The notes: generated by a model not told the origin, from the sequence alone. Shown: positions 17,804 to 26,163, counted from the first letter of the stretch. The stretch is DNA of 64,000 bases from Clavibacter michiganensis (GCF_021216655.1 NZ_CP080437.1:2790001-2854000), one strand, 5' to 3'. Program-made: numbers and translations.

Positions 17804-18333
17804 CAGTTGCGTCGGTCGGCGAACCCGGCCGGGAGGTCGCCGGGCGCCGTGTCGACGACGGTCTCGTCGTCCGCGCCCACGAACTCGTCGAGGGTGATGT
17901 GCGCGAACTCCGGCACGACGTAGATCGGGTACGTGGGCCCCGCGTCGCGGTGCGCGCGCATCTGGTCGAGGTGGTCGTTCTGGAAGAGCACCGTCTTCGA
18001 TCCGTCCTCCTCGACCCAGCGCGGGAAGAAGATCGTGCCGTGCAGCACGCGCGCGGCCGGGATGATGTTGACGACGACGCTCGTACCCGTCGGCTCGTTC
18101 CATGAGACCTTGAAGACGCCGTCGGCGAGGGCGACGAGGTCGACCGTCTGGTCCTTCACCCAGCGGCCGCCGACCATGCCGGAGTGGATGCGGTAGTCGA
18201 TGGTCGTGGCGTTCTTCACGTACATCTCGTACTGCCAGCCGTTGGCGTACGTGTAGATGAGACGGTGTCCGACGAGGGGGCTGAGGTCCTGAGCGGGCAC
18301 GGGGTGCTCGACGCTCGTGGTGATGTTCTCCAT
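17803..18333 (-). CDS. padC: Phenolic acid decarboxylase
   Basis: 176-residue cytosolic enzyme that removes CO2 from hydroxycinnamic acids (p-coumaric, ferulic, caffeic) to give vinylphenols. It is a detoxification step in bacteria exposed to plant phenolics. Family signatures are very clear: [35 protein letters not shown], then FPRWVEE and [10 protein letters not shown] with the active-site Tyr and Glu region. Length matches the family (about 160-180). It is first gene of a two-gene unit with the hydrolase and divergent from a MarR regulator 63 bp away. By analogy with known pad operons it is probably repressed until phenolic acids are present. Confidence 0.96.
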   Translation of the reverse strand: MENITTSVEHPVPAQDLSPLVGHRLIYTYANGWQYEMYVKNATTIDYRIHSGMVGGRWVKDQTVDLVALADGVFKVSWNEPTGTSVVVNIIPAARVLHGTIFFPRWVEEDGSKTVLFQNDHLDQMRAHRDAGPTYPIYVVPEFAHITLDEFVGADDETVVDTAPGDLPAGFADRRN

Positions 18334-18396
18334 GCATACGATCCTGACACCGGAATACGTTTGTTACAAGCGCACCTGCCTGGGTATCCTCGGGGC
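18334..18396. promoter_or_regulatory. Divergent padC/marR promoter with TTGTTACAA palindrome
   Basis: This 63-bp spacer separates padC (minus) from a MarR gene (plus). It contains the odd-centred palindrome TTGTTACAA (18361-18369) as a candidate operator. A TATCCT -10 box (18385-18390) lies 6 nt before the marR ATG. CAGGAT on the minus strand, 8 nt from the padC start, is the likely -10 of padC. Confidence 0.55.
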
Positions 18397-18897
18397 ATGC
18401 CCTCCGAGCCGACCGACGCCGAGCTCGCGGCGGTCGCCCGCCGCCTCGGCTCGGAGCTCGGACCCTTCCGCCGCCGCCTCATGAACGCGTCGCGGAGCGC
18501 GGCCGACCTCCCCGACCTGCCCGACGCGCAGGTCGAGGTGCTCCGCCGCCTCGAGACCACCGGCTGGGCGACGCCCACCGCGCTGGGCCGCGGGCTGGGC
18601 CTCGCGCGCTCCACGATCAGCAACCTCGTCCTCGCCATGGAGCGGGACGGCCTCGTCGACCGGCGCCTCGCGAAGGGCGACGGCCGCAGCACCGAGGTGG
18701 GCCTCGCAGATCACGCGCGGGATCTGCTGCGCACCTTCGACCGCTCGGCCGAGGGCGTGCTCGTGGGCGCGCTCCGCAGCCTCACGGCCGACGAGCGGCG
18801 CGCCATCGCCCGCGCGCTGCCGGCCCTCGAGGCCCTGCACGCGGCGATCGGCGGAGAGCCCCGGCGCACCGGCGGACCGGCCACCCGCGGCGATTAG
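18397..18897 (+). CDS. MarR family transcriptional regulator, probable padC regulator
   Basis: 166-residue dimeric winged-helix regulator. The recognition region is TALGRGLGLARSTISNLVLAMERDGLVDR followed by a wing with AKGDGRSTEVGL; dimer helices lie at both ends. ATG 18397 follows a TATCCT box by exactly 6 nt, which indicates a leaderless mRNA; the frame is open upstream but that part lies in the promoter. The divergent position relative to padC suggests control of the phenolic-acid operon and of itself. The effector (a hydroxycinnamate) is inferred only. Confidence 0.88.
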   Translation: MPSEPTDAELAAVARRLGSELGPFRRRLMNASRSAADLPDLPDAQVEVLRRLETTGWATPTALGRGLGLARSTISNLVLAMERDGLVDRRLAKGDGRSTEVGLADHARDLLRTFDRSAEGVLVGALRSLTADERRAIARALPALEALHAAIGGEPRRTGGPATRGD

Positions 18898-19022
18898 CTG
18901 TCGCATGGGAGTAGGCGCGGGATGTCGTGGCGACCTGCGGGCACCTGTGGACGGATCGCCGGATCAGGCGGCCAGGACGTCATATTGGTGCCCTCGCCGC
19001 AACCTGATCAAAGGAGATCACC

Positions 19023-19598
19023 ATGGAATCGCGAGCCCGTCTACGAAGCGCCGCCACCGTCGTGGCGCTGGCCGCCATCGCCGCATCGACCTGCGTGGCT
19101 CTTCCTGCCCAAGCCGCCAGCCGGGATGAGACCCCCATCGCCGGCACCTATGCGAGTGCACCCATGTCCTTCCGCGGGTCCGACTCGTCGGTCGCCGAAG
19201 CGCACGGCTACCGCATCGTGACGAACTCGGATGGGCGCCAGACGAGCGTGCCGGTCTCCGCGGAAGCCAGGAGGCAGGCGGTGCTCGACAACGTCGCTCC
19301 GGGAGACTGCGGCTCGTCGTTCGTCAACGCGGCCAAGCTGTCCAACGACACTCTGGCTGTCACGACCGGCTACAAAGTCCCCTTCACCGTCGCTGAGAAG
19401 ACATGGCGCGTGAACGCCGTGTCGGTGTTCTCCTCTCACACGTTCCCGTGGGATGGGCCGAGCGGCGGCGCCTGGTCTGCTCAGGCCGCTGCGACGCTCG
19501 TCGGTCCAGGCGTCGCGGTCGTCCCGTTGACTGCGCATGTGGTGGGGGTCAACGGCCGGGTCTGCTACTCGGCCGGGCCGACGGCGTCCTTCGGATGA
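19023..19598 (+). CDS. Secreted protein of unknown function
   Basis: 191-residue exported protein with a clear signal peptide (hydrophobic core LRSAATVVALAAIAASTCVA, cleavage near PAQA). The mature part has two cysteines (in PGDCGSS and GRVCYS) that could form one disulfide, a beta-rich middle and no recognised domain. The start is well fixed: AAAGGAGA lies 8 nt before ATG 19023. Its stop overlaps the start of a 24-codon reading frame (ATGA), which in turn overlaps the next gene, so the three may be translated together. Codon choice is a little less GC-biased than the surroundings. Confidence 0.75.
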   Translation: MESRARLRSAATVVALAAIAASTCVALPAQAASRDETPIAGTYASAPMSFRGSDSSVAEAHGYRIVTNSDGRQTSVPVSAEARRQAVLDNVAPGDCGSSFVNAAKLSNDTLAVTTGYKVPFTVAEKTWRVNAVSVFSSHTFPWDGPSGGAWSAQAAATLVGPGVAVVPLTAHVVGVNGRVCYSAGPTASFG

Positions 19599-19669
19599 GC
19601 GTCGACTTCGTCTTCGACGGTCCCGAGGGCGAGAGCCGCGAGCTCGTGGGGAGGCCCGTGAGATGCTGA
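19595..19669 (+). CDS. 24-codon bridging reading frame, possible translational coupler
   Basis: A short frame starts at the ATGA overlap with the secreted protein's stop and ends in a TGA that overlaps the start of the next gene (ATGCTGA). The encoded peptide begins MSVDFVFDGPEGES and has no recognisable domain. It could be a true small protein, a truncated remnant or a means of keeping ribosomes on the mRNA. The overlaps are seen directly; translation is unproven. Confidence 0.35.
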   Translation: MSVDFVFDGPEGESRELVGRPVRC

Positions 19670-20277
19670 ACGAGGAAGGAATGCGCTCTTCGCCGGCGTC
19701 CGGACCGTCGATCGTCGTCGACGATGACGGGCTCGTGAAGCTCATGTACATCCGTGACGTCTGGGCCTTGCCGGACACGGGGATCCCGCCGTCTCGCTGG
19801 CCCGCAGCACCTGCCGCTCGACTCGAGGGTGTCGCCGGCGTCGAGGTCGGGCAGCAGGTGCGACGTCACTGGCTGGAGGCGATCGCCTGGCACGCAGGAG
19901 GAACTGACCGACTGCACGCGACCCGGCTCGCCGCGGAGGCGGGCGATTCCGCCGCCATCCGCGAGGTCATACCTCCTCGATGGGATCCGGAAGTCGGAGC
20001 CCTCCTCGACCTCGACCGCTACACGGAGTTCTTCCTGAGCCTCCCCGCCGCATCGTACGGTCTCGTCGACGCAGACGAGGAGCGCTCTCAGGCGGCCACG
20101 GTGGCGGCAGTGGGTCGTGGCCTCGGCGCGATCATCGTCCTCCCGATCCTCGAACCCCACGCGTCGCAGGTCGGAGACAGCTGCTTGCTCATCTCGCGGG
20201 GCATCTACGCCGACGAGGTGCGACTGGTGCGAGCGCTGGATGGATTCGCCCGTGGACTGGCAGAGGAAGAGGGGTGA
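19663..20277 (+). CDS. Hypothetical protein
   Basis: 204-residue protein with no family I recognise. It is mostly soluble and acidic, with one moderately hydrophobic strand-like stretch (AAVGRGLGAIIVLPIL) and a conserved-looking pattern DVWALPDTGIPPSRWP near the N-terminus. ATG 19663 has GGGGAGG 8 nt upstream; ATG 19681 is an alternative. It follows the secreted protein and the bridging frame without a gap and ends at a strong hairpin (20301-20349), so the three form one transcript. The context gives no firm function. Confidence 0.65.
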   Translation: MLNEEGMRSSPASGPSIVVDDDGLVKLMYIRDVWALPDTGIPPSRWPAAPAARLEGVAGVEVGQQVRRHWLEAIAWHAGGTDRLHATRLAAEAGDSAAIREVIPPRWDPEVGALLDLDRYTEFFLSLPAASYGLVDADEERSQAATVAAVGRGLGAIIVLPILEPHASQVGDSCLLISRGIYADEVRLVRALDGFARGLAEEEG

Positions 20278-20300
20278 TCCAGCACTGCGCCCCGGACGCG

Positions 20301-20349
20301 ACGACGCGCCGCCGGTCGGGGAGCGCATCCCCGTCCGACGGCGCGTCGT
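20301..20349. terminator. Large bidirectional hairpin
   Basis: Arms ACGACGCGCCG (20301-20311) and CGGCGCGTCGT (20339-20349) are perfect over 11 bp, with an inner CGGxCGGGG/CCCCGxCCG continuation. It lies between a plus-strand gene ending at 20277 and a minus-strand gene ending at 20376, so it probably stops both transcripts. Confidence 0.75.
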
Positions 20350-20375
20350 GATCCTCTGAGCCGTCCCGCCCGGCG

Positions 20376-20966
20376 TCAGGCCGCGTGCACGGACGCGGAC
20401 GGGGCCTCGGCGGCCGCGTCGGCGTCTGTGCCGCAGGCGAGCGGGCCGGGCACGGCGTCCGACGACGCCCCCGCGTTGAGCCGCGCGAGGTAGCCGGCGA
20501 ACGCGTCGAGGTCGGCGCGCGTCCACTCGCCGAGCCCGCGGATCAGGCGGCTGCCGCCCCGGGCGTCGTCCGCCTCGATCCCCATGCGGCCCGTCGGCGT
20601 GAGCGCGAGCACGCGCACCCGGCCGTCCTGCGCGTCTGCGCCGACCTCCACGAGCCCCAGCTCCTGGAGCTGGCGGAGCTGCCGGCTGACCACGCTGCGA
20701 TCGACCCCGAGCTGGTCGGCGACGGCGCTCGCGTGGGCCGCGCCGCAGCGGCGGATCACGCGGAGCATCTTGTAGCCGATCGGCGGCAGCTCCGGGTGGA
20801 TCCTGGCAGCGGCCTCCCGGGTCGTCGCCCGGATGCGCGCGGCGAGGGCGGTCATCTGCTCCTCCACCTCGGCGATGCCGGCGGCGATCCCCTCGGCGGC
20901 CCCGTCGGCGACGTCCGGGATGTCACCCGCTGCGTCGCCCACGGGGGAGCGGTCGACGTCGCTCAT
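20376..20966 (-). CDS. MarR family transcriptional regulator of the adjacent MFS exporter
   Basis: 196-residue MarR protein with a longer N-terminal Ala-rich arm than usual. The DNA-binding part reads ASAVADQLGVDRSVVSRQLRQLQELGLVEV followed by the wing AQDGRVRVLALT; C-terminal dimer helices contain EWTRADLDAFAGYLARLNAG. Its ATG overlaps the stop of the MFS gene by 4 bp (ATGA), so exporter and regulator are co-expressed. The palindromic sites upstream of the MFS gene (22734-22780) are the likely binding sites, giving feedback control. Confidence 0.9.
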   Translation of the reverse strand: MSDVDRSPVGDAAGDIPDVADGAAEGIAAGIAEVEEQMTALAARIRATTREAAARIHPELPPIGYKMLRVIRRCGAAHASAVADQLGVDRSVVSRQLRQLQELGLVEVGADAQDGRVRVLALTPTGRMGIEADDARGGSRLIRGLGEWTRADLDAFAGYLARLNAGASSDAVPGPLACGTDADAAAEAPSASVHAA

Positions 20967-22720
20967 CGGCGGGCGTCGACCCCGGCGTCCTCGGCCTCGG
21001 GGAGCCGGATCGACCCGGTCGGGTTCGCCTCGCCGGCGGGGGTGAGCGCGACGGCCCCGGCGGACGCGCCGATCAGCGCGTCCTCGGCGTCGGTGCGGTG
21101 CACCTCGCGGGCGTCGGACGACGCGGCCTTGTCGCTCTTCAGCTGCACGGCGTTCTTGCTGCCGAGCTGCGCGTTGGGCAGGAAGATGACCGCGATGAGC
21201 GACACGATCGCGAGCGGCACGCTGTAGAGGAACACGTCGCCGATGCCCACGCCGTACGCGCTCTCGACCACGACGCGGACGGCCGGGCTGAGCTGCGAGA
21301 CCTGCGGGATGACGCCGGAGCCGAGCGCCTGCGCGGCGGCGGCCTGGTCGGCGGGGGCGAGCTTCGTGATGCCCGCGGTGATCTCCGACGCGATGATCGT
21401 GCCGAGGATCGAGCCCAGCACCGAGACGCCGACGGTGCCGCCGAGGCTGCGGAAGAACGTGACCGCGCTGGTGGCGACGCCGAGGTTCTTGACCTCGATG
21501 GCGTTCTGCACGACGAGGACGAGGTTCTGCATGAGCATCCCGAGGCCCGCGCCGAGCACGAACATGTAGATGCCCACGAGCACGAAGTCGGTGTCGTAGC
21601 GGAGCGTGGACAGCAGCGAGGTGCCGGCGACGATGAGCACGGCGCCCGTGATCATGATCGCCTTCCACTTGCCGCGGCGGCTGATCAGGTTGCCGAACAC
21701 GGTCGACGAGATGAGCAGGCCGGCCATGAGCGGGATCGTCAGCAGGCCCGACTGGGTCGGCGTGGCGCCGCGCGACAGCTGCATGTACTGCGCGAGGAAG
21801 ACCGACGTGCCGAACAGCGAGATGCCGACCGCGAGGCTCGCGAGCACGGAGAGCGTGAACGTGCGGTTGCGGAACATGGTGAGCGGGATGATCGGCTCGG
21901 CGACCTTGAGCTCGGTGACGACCGCGGCGATCAGCAGGACGACCGCGCCGCCGGCCATGAGGTACGAGGTGCCCGAGGCCCACTCGAACTGCTTGCCGGC
22001 CTGCGAGACCCAGATGAGCAGGAGCGAGACGCCGCTCGCGATGAAGACCGCGCCGAGGTAGTCGACGTGCACCTTGCGCTTCGGGTGCGCGGGCAGGTGG
22101 AGGGTGACCTGCAGCAGGATGATCGCGATGATGGCGATCGGCAGGGCGATGAAGAAGTTCCAGCGCCAGCCGAACGCGTCCGTCACGACGCCGCCGAGGA
22201 GCGGGCCGCCGACGGTGCCGACGGCCATGACGGCGCCGAAGAGGCCGGCGTAGCGACCGCGGTCACGCGGGCTGATGATGTCGGCCATGATGATCTGGCT
22301 CAGCGCCGCGAGTCCGCCGGCGCCGAGGCCCTGGAGCACGCGGAAGACGATGAGCGTCTCGGTGTTCTGCGAGAAGCCGGCGAGCGCGGATCCCAGCACG
22401 AAGGTGCCGAGGGCGAGCTGGATGAGCAGCTTGCGGTTGAAGAGGTCGGCGAACTTGCCCCAGAGCGGCGTGCTCACGGTGGTGGCGAGCAGCGTCGCGG
22501 TGACGACCCAGGTGTAGCCGGACTGGTCGCCCTTGAGGTCGCTGATGATGATCGGCAGCGAGGTCGAGACGACGGTGCCGGCGAGGATCGAGACGAACAT
22601 GCCGAGCAGGAGGCCCGACAGGGACTCGAGGACCTGGCGCTTCGACATGGATCCGTCGGCCGAGACGGTGCGGCGGGGGGCCTTCGCGGATGGCGCGGTG
22701 GCCGGGTGGTGCTGGGACAT
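20963..22720 (-). CDS. MFS drug exporter, DHA2 (EmrB/QacA) family
   Basis: 585-residue membrane transporter with about 14 predicted helices. It is proton-driven and probably expels toxic organic compounds. Motifs are the DHA2 start SGLLLGMFVSILAGTVVSTSLPII, motif A-like GKFADLFNRK, motif C-type [10 protein letters not shown] and FRVLQGLGAGG. The hydrophilic C-terminal tail of about 60 residues is unusually long. Neighbour: co-translated MarR regulator. Upstream are two GTTG/CAAC palindromes, one a perfect 15-mer, consistent with repression by that regulator. The substrate is not deducible. Confidence 0.93.
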   Translation of the reverse strand: MSQHHPATAPSAKAPRRTVSADGSMSKRQVLESLSGLLLGMFVSILAGTVVSTSLPIIISDLKGDQSGYTWVVTATLLATTVSTPLWGKFADLFNRKLLIQLALGTFVLGSALAGFSQNTETLIVFRVLQGLGAGGLAALSQIIMADIISPRDRGRYAGLFGAVMAVGTVGGPLLGGVVTDAFGWRWNFFIALPIAIIAIILLQVTLHLPAHPKRKVHVDYLGAVFIASGVSLLLIWVSQAGKQFEWASGTSYLMAGGAVVLLIAAVVTELKVAEPIIPLTMFRNRTFTLSVLASLAVGISLFGTSVFLAQYMQLSRGATPTQSGLLTIPLMAGLLISSTVFGNLISRRGKWKAIMITGAVLIVAGTSLLSTLRYDTDFVLVGIYMFVLGAGLGMLMQNLVLVVQNAIEVKNLGVATSAVTFFRSLGGTVGVSVLGSILGTIIASEITAGITKLAPADQAAAAQALGSGVIPQVSQLSPAVRVVVESAYGVGIGDVFLYSVPLAIVSLIAVIFLPNAQLGSKNAVQLKSDKAASSDAREVHRTDAEDALIGASAGAVALTPAGEANPTGSIRLPEAEDAGVDARR

Positions 22721-22733
22721 GATCCTCCGGGTA

Positions 22734-22780
22734 GTTGACTGCAGGCAACCATATGCCGATGGTGGATGGTTGTCAACCAT
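22734..22780. promoter_or_regulatory. Two palindromic operator candidates upstream of MFS/marR operon
   Basis: ATGGTTGTCAACCAT (22766-22780) is a perfect 15-bp odd-centred palindrome. A second site, GTTGACTGCAGGCAAC (22734-22749), has the same GTTG/CAAC half-sites with wider spacing. Both lie within 60 nt of the exporter start, where a MarR repressor would act. Confidence 0.65.
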
Positions 22781-22888
22781 CTCGGCTGGCCGTGGATCCG
22801 CTGCCCGGGCCGGAGGCGGCGCGCGGTCCGGAGTAGACCGGGATGGAGAGCCGGTCGACCGACCGGCCTCGATGCGAGGAGGAATCCC

Positions 22889-23245
22889 ATGGTCGATTCG
22901 GTGGCGACGGTCTGGCTGCCCGTCAAGGACATGACGCGGGCGGTGGCGTTCTACCGCGACACGCTCGGTCTCACGATCACGAGCGAGGACGCGGACTGGA
23001 GCGAGATCGACGCGGACGGCCTGATGATCGGGCTCAACGCGCGCGAGGAGGCGGGCGGCTCGTCGAGCGGCGGGGCGGTCATCTCGTTCACGCCGGAGGG
23101 CTCCATCGAGGACGAGCTCGCGAAGATCAAGGCCCGCGGCGCCGAGATCACCGGCGAGATCAGCGACCACGAGTGGGGCCGCATCCTCCCGTTCCAGGAC
23201 AGCGAGGGCAACGACCTCCAGCTGTACACGCCGCCCGCCAGCTAG
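22889..23245 (+). CDS. VOC (glyoxalase/bleomycin-resistance-like) family protein
   Basis: 118-residue single VOC domain made of two beta-alpha-beta-beta-beta units: first TVWLPVKDMTRAVAFYRDTLGL, second ending WGRILPFQDSEGNDLQLY. Members bind a divalent metal or a small ligand and include glyoxalases, isomerases and antibiotic-binding proteins. A GAGGAGG ribosome site lies 6 nt before ATG 22889. It is monocistronic and transcribed away from the MFS exporter. The specific activity is unknown. Confidence 0.88.
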   Translation: MVDSVATVWLPVKDMTRAVAFYRDTLGLTITSEDADWSEIDADGLMIGLNAREEAGGSSSGGAVISFTPEGSIEDELAKIKARGAEITGEISDHEWGRILPFQDSEGNDLQLYTPPAS

Positions 23246-23258
23246 GCGCGGCGAGCGC

Positions 23259-24410
23259 TCAGCCGGCCGACCACGTGAGGGAGCCGTCCCGTATCACCGC
23301 GCGGATCCGAGCGAGGTCGGCCGGCCGCTGCGCCGACTCGACGTCGAGGACGGTGAGGTCGGCGCGTCCGCCCACCTCGACGCGACCGGTCCCCGCCACG
23401 TCCTCGCCGAGGAAGGCGGACGGCTCGACGGTGAGCGAGCGGAGGACGTCGGCGGCCGACATCCCGGCGCGCTCCATGGCGAGGAGCTCCGGTTCTGTGT
23501 CCCGCTCGGGCATGTAGCCCACGTCCGTGCCGAAGAGCACGTGCCCTCCCGCCGCGATGAACCCGCCGAGGGCCGTGCGGATGGGGCCGACGTAATCCTC
23601 GTCCGGGCGGACGGTCGCGGCGAACATGTGCAGCGTCGGGACGACGCGCATGTCGCGGGCGGCGGCCTGGGCGAGGAGCGCCTCGGTTCCCTCCGTGTCG
23701 TCGGGGACGTGCGCCAGCGCGTCCACGCCCGCGTCGATCGCGACGGCGGTCCCGCGGCGGTCGGACGGATGGGCGAGCACGCGGGCCCCGCGACGGTGCG
23801 CCTCCTCGACCGCGGCCCGGGCGAATGCCCGGCGCATGGGCTTCACGCGCTCGGGCGTGACGTAGGAGCCGGTGAAGAGCTTGACCACGCCGGCGCCGCC
23901 GCGGATCTGCCGCGCGACCGCCCGCCGCGCGCCCCGGCGGGTGGCGGGCATGGGCAGCATCTCGCGCAGGAACCAGGGCACCATCGGTCTCATGTAGAAG
24001 GGCATCCCCCGCACCGGCCGGATCCCGACGCCGGCGGTGACGATCCGCGGACCGCGCAGCGCGCCCCGCTCGATGCGGCGGATCAGAGAGTTCGTGGTGC
24101 GGGGGAGCGAGCCGAGGTCGACGGCGCCGACGAAGCCGCGGCGCAGCAGCATGTCGTCGAGAGAATCCTGCACCTCGGCGGGCGCTCGCGACGCGCGGCT
24201 CCAGACGCGCCCGGTCAGGTGGACGTGGCAGTTCCAGAAGCCCGAGGTGACGACGCGGCCGCCGAGGTCGAGCTCCGCGATGCCCGGGGAGGACGCGACG
24301 GCGCCGATGGCCGCGACCCGGCCCGCGAGGATCAGCACGTCCTGAGGCCCGGAGATGGTCTCGTCGGGCGAGGTCCATACGCGGGCTCGGCGGAGGATGA
24401 GATCCGGCAT
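23259..24410 (-). CDS. Amidohydrolase family protein
   Basis: 383-residue metal-dependent hydrolase (imidazolonepropionase/dihydroorotase-like TIM barrel). Metal-binding motif I is FWNCHVHL (HxH), the lysine block is GAGVVKLF, then VLAHPSD and ALAHVPDD with later His ligands, and FGTDVGY with the catalytic Asp. The N- and C-terminal beta-sandwich halves (MPDLILRRARVW; VEVGGRADLTVLD) are complete. Its ATG overlaps the stop of the DUF1905 gene by one base (TGATG). It is last in a four-gene minus-strand run. The substrate is unknown. Confidence 0.88.
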   Translation of the reverse strand: MPDLILRRARVWTSPDETISGPQDVLILAGRVAAIGAVASSPGIAELDLGGRVVTSGFWNCHVHLTGRVWSRASRAPAEVQDSLDDMLLRRGFVGAVDLGSLPRTTNSLIRRIERGALRGPRIVTAGVGIRPVRGMPFYMRPMVPWFLREMLPMPATRRGARRAVARQIRGGAGVVKLFTGSYVTPERVKPMRRAFARAAVEEAHRRGARVLAHPSDRRGTAVAIDAGVDALAHVPDDTEGTEALLAQAAARDMRVVPTLHMFAATVRPDEDYVGPIRTALGGFIAAGGHVLFGTDVGYMPERDTEPELLAMERAGMSAADVLRSLTVEPSAFLGEDVAGTGRVEVGGRADLTVLDVESAQRPADLARIRAVIRDGSLTWSAG

Positions 24411-24715
24411 CAGGGCAGCGGCTCGAGGTCGACGTGCACGTCGTCGCCGACCTCGAGGCCGTGGGCGTCGCGGATCGCGCGCTTTATCGGCAGGATCCAC
24501 GTGCCGTCGCCCTGGGGGAACACGGACGTGCGCCAGGTCGTGGTGCCGACGCGGACGCGGACGGGGACGGATCCCCAGCCGCGGCGGCCCGCCTCGCCCA
24601 GTTCGCGGAGCATCGGGCCGAGGTCGGTGGGCAGGCTCACGAAGGTCCAGAGCGCGCGACGTGCCTCCCACGCCCAGAGGGGCGCGGTGAAGTCGAGGGG
24701 GAGGTCGTCGGCCAT
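24410..24715 (-). CDS. DUF1905 domain protein
   Basis: 101-residue small beta-rich protein of the DUF1905 family, recognisable from LWAWEARRALWTFVSLP near the N-terminus and GTTTWRTSVFPQGDGTWILPIKRAIR. The biochemical role of the family is unknown. ATG 24715 lies exactly 6 nt after a TAGGGT box (24727-24722), so a leaderless promoter internal to the cluster probably drives this gene and the coupled amidohydrolase. A GTG one codon upstream is the only nearby alternative. Confidence 0.82.
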   Translation of the reverse strand: MADDLPLDFTAPLWAWEARRALWTFVSLPTDLGPMLRELGEAGRRGWGSVPVRVRVGTTTWRTSVFPQGDGTWILPIKRAIRDAHGLEVGDDVHVDLEPLP

Positions 24716-24735
24716 CACTCGACCCTAGGGCGCGC

Positions 24736-25254
24736 TCACCAGCCGGCGCGGTCCGCGATGACCGCGGCGACCTCGGCGGGGGTGCGGGACGTGGTGTCGA
24801 TGGCGTGGCCGCCGAGGCCAGCGCGGTCGATGATCGCGGCCAGCTCGGGCGCGCGTGCCGAGTGCCAGGCCAGCGCGTGCGCATCGTCGAGATGGCGCTC
24901 CTCGATGCGGGCCTGGACCTCACCGGCGTCGACGGTCAGTCGTACGAGCAGCGGATCACGCGAGCCGAGCGCGGCCGCGTAGCTGACCAGGTCCTCCGCC
25001 CGCTCCACCACGGCCGCCACGATCACGACCGATGCCCCGGCCTCGCGGTAGTTGCGCGACAGGTCGCCGAGGTTGCGGAGCGCCAGCTCCTGCTGGAACG
25101 GATCCGTGCGCGGCGCCGGGCGGAGCAGGCGCACGGCGTCCATGTCGACCAGCGCGTGCGGGATCCCGCGCTCGGCGAGGAGGGCGCCGAGCGCGTGCAT
25201 CGTCGTGGTCTTGCCTGCGCCGACGGTGCCGGTGAGGATCACGGCGTCCGTCAT
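24736..25254 (-). CDS. P-loop nucleotide kinase-like protein
   Basis: 172-residue AAA/kinase-like P-loop protein. Walker A is TGTVGAGKTTT at residues 8-18, followed by LVDMDAVRLLRP (substrate or Mg site as in adenylylsulfate kinase and gluconokinase-like proteins) and an IVAAVVERAEDLVSY strand. The rest follows small-molecule kinase topology. It is separated by 6 bp from the upstream gene and 17-20 bp from the downstream one. The phosphorylated substrate is unknown. Confidence 0.8.
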   Translation of the reverse strand: MTDAVILTGTVGAGKTTTMHALGALLAERGIPHALVDMDAVRLLRPAPRTDPFQQELALRNLGDLSRNYREAGASVVIVAAVVERAEDLVSYAAALGSRDPLLVRLTVDAGEVQARIEERHLDDAHALAWHSARAPELAAIIDRAGLGGHAIDTTSRTPAEVAAVIADRAGW

Positions 25255-25260
25255 CGCATC

Positions 25261-26163
25261 TCAGCAGCCGCCCGTGACGAGGTCGCATTCGAGCTCGTCC
25301 GCGGATGCCGCGACCACCTCGAAGGACGCGGCGCCCGCGCGGATCGTCACCGTCGACATGCCGACCCAGCGCGGGTGCGGCTCGGCGGTCGTGCTGGAGA
25401 TGGCGTGGCGGAGGATCCGGAGGCGGTCGATCGAGAGCGTCGCGGTGCGGCGGCGGAGGACCTGGTCGCGGCGGGTGAGGATCAGCAGCTCGCGCGGCGA
25501 GCACGCCGCCACCGCACCCGCGAGGCTCATCGGCCGGAGCCGCTGCAGCGCGCCCATGAGCCCGTCGGCGGTGGGCACGAGCGGCGTGCGGGGGCGCGAC
25601 GAGAGGTAGCGGAGCTGCGGATCACGCGCCGCCAGGTCCCAGTACGCCGCCGCGACGCCGGCCTCGTCCTGTCCCACGTCGATGCGGGGCGTCGCACCGC
25701 GGGTCTCGGACGGGCGTGCGTGCGGCACCCCGGCGGACTCGCCCGCGAGCGTCATCAGCAGCTCGGTCAGCTCCACGACGACGTCGGCGGACGCTCCGTT
25801 GAACGGGACACGGAGGGCCTGGCCGTCGACCGCGTGCACCGTGAGCAGGCCGTCGAGCAGGTCGACGCGGTCGCGCACGGCCACGATGTCGGCGAAGGGG
25901 ATGCGCCGGGCGGTGTACGCGGATCCGTCGCGCGAGAGCACCTCCAGCTCGCGGTCGCCGACGACGAGGAGGTGGTCGTACAGGTCCATCGTCGGGTCGG
26001 TGTCGCGGCGCGGGATGTCGCGCGGGACCTTGAGCACCAGACGGACGGCGAAGGGGTCGACGCCGTGCGGGCGGTACAGGCGGGGGACCTCGTCGAGGGT
26101 GCGGACGGTGTCGATCCACGGGCCGAAGGCGTCGTGCTCGGCTGTTCTGGCGGCTGGTGTCAC
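25261..26163 (-). CDS. Hypothetical protein, first gene of a four-gene run
   Basis: 300-residue protein without signal peptide or membrane segment and with no family I recognise. Its pattern of short strands (LLVVGDRELEVLSRDG, ARRIPFADIVAVRDRVDLLDGLLTVHAVDG) suggests a PH-like or other beta-barrel sensor. A second beta-rich half contains LLILTRRDQVLRRRTATLSID. It looks like two related halves. The start is GTG 26163, 6 nt after a TACGTT box; GTG 26166 is next to it. The P-loop gene follows after 6 bp, which argues for a shared process. Confidence 0.7.
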   Translation of the reverse strand: MTPAARTAEHDAFGPWIDTVRTLDEVPRLYRPHGVDPFAVRLVLKVPRDIPRRDTDPTMDLYDHLLVVGDRELEVLSRDGSAYTARRIPFADIVAVRDRVDLLDGLLTVHAVDGQALRVPFNGASADVVVELTELLMTLAGESAGVPHARPSETRGATPRIDVGQDEAGVAAAYWDLAARDPQLRYLSSRPRTPLVPTADGLMGALQRLRPMSLAGAVAACSPRELLILTRRDQVLRRRTATLSIDRLRILRHAISSTTAEPHPRWVGMSTVTIRAGAASFEVVAASADELECDLVTGGC

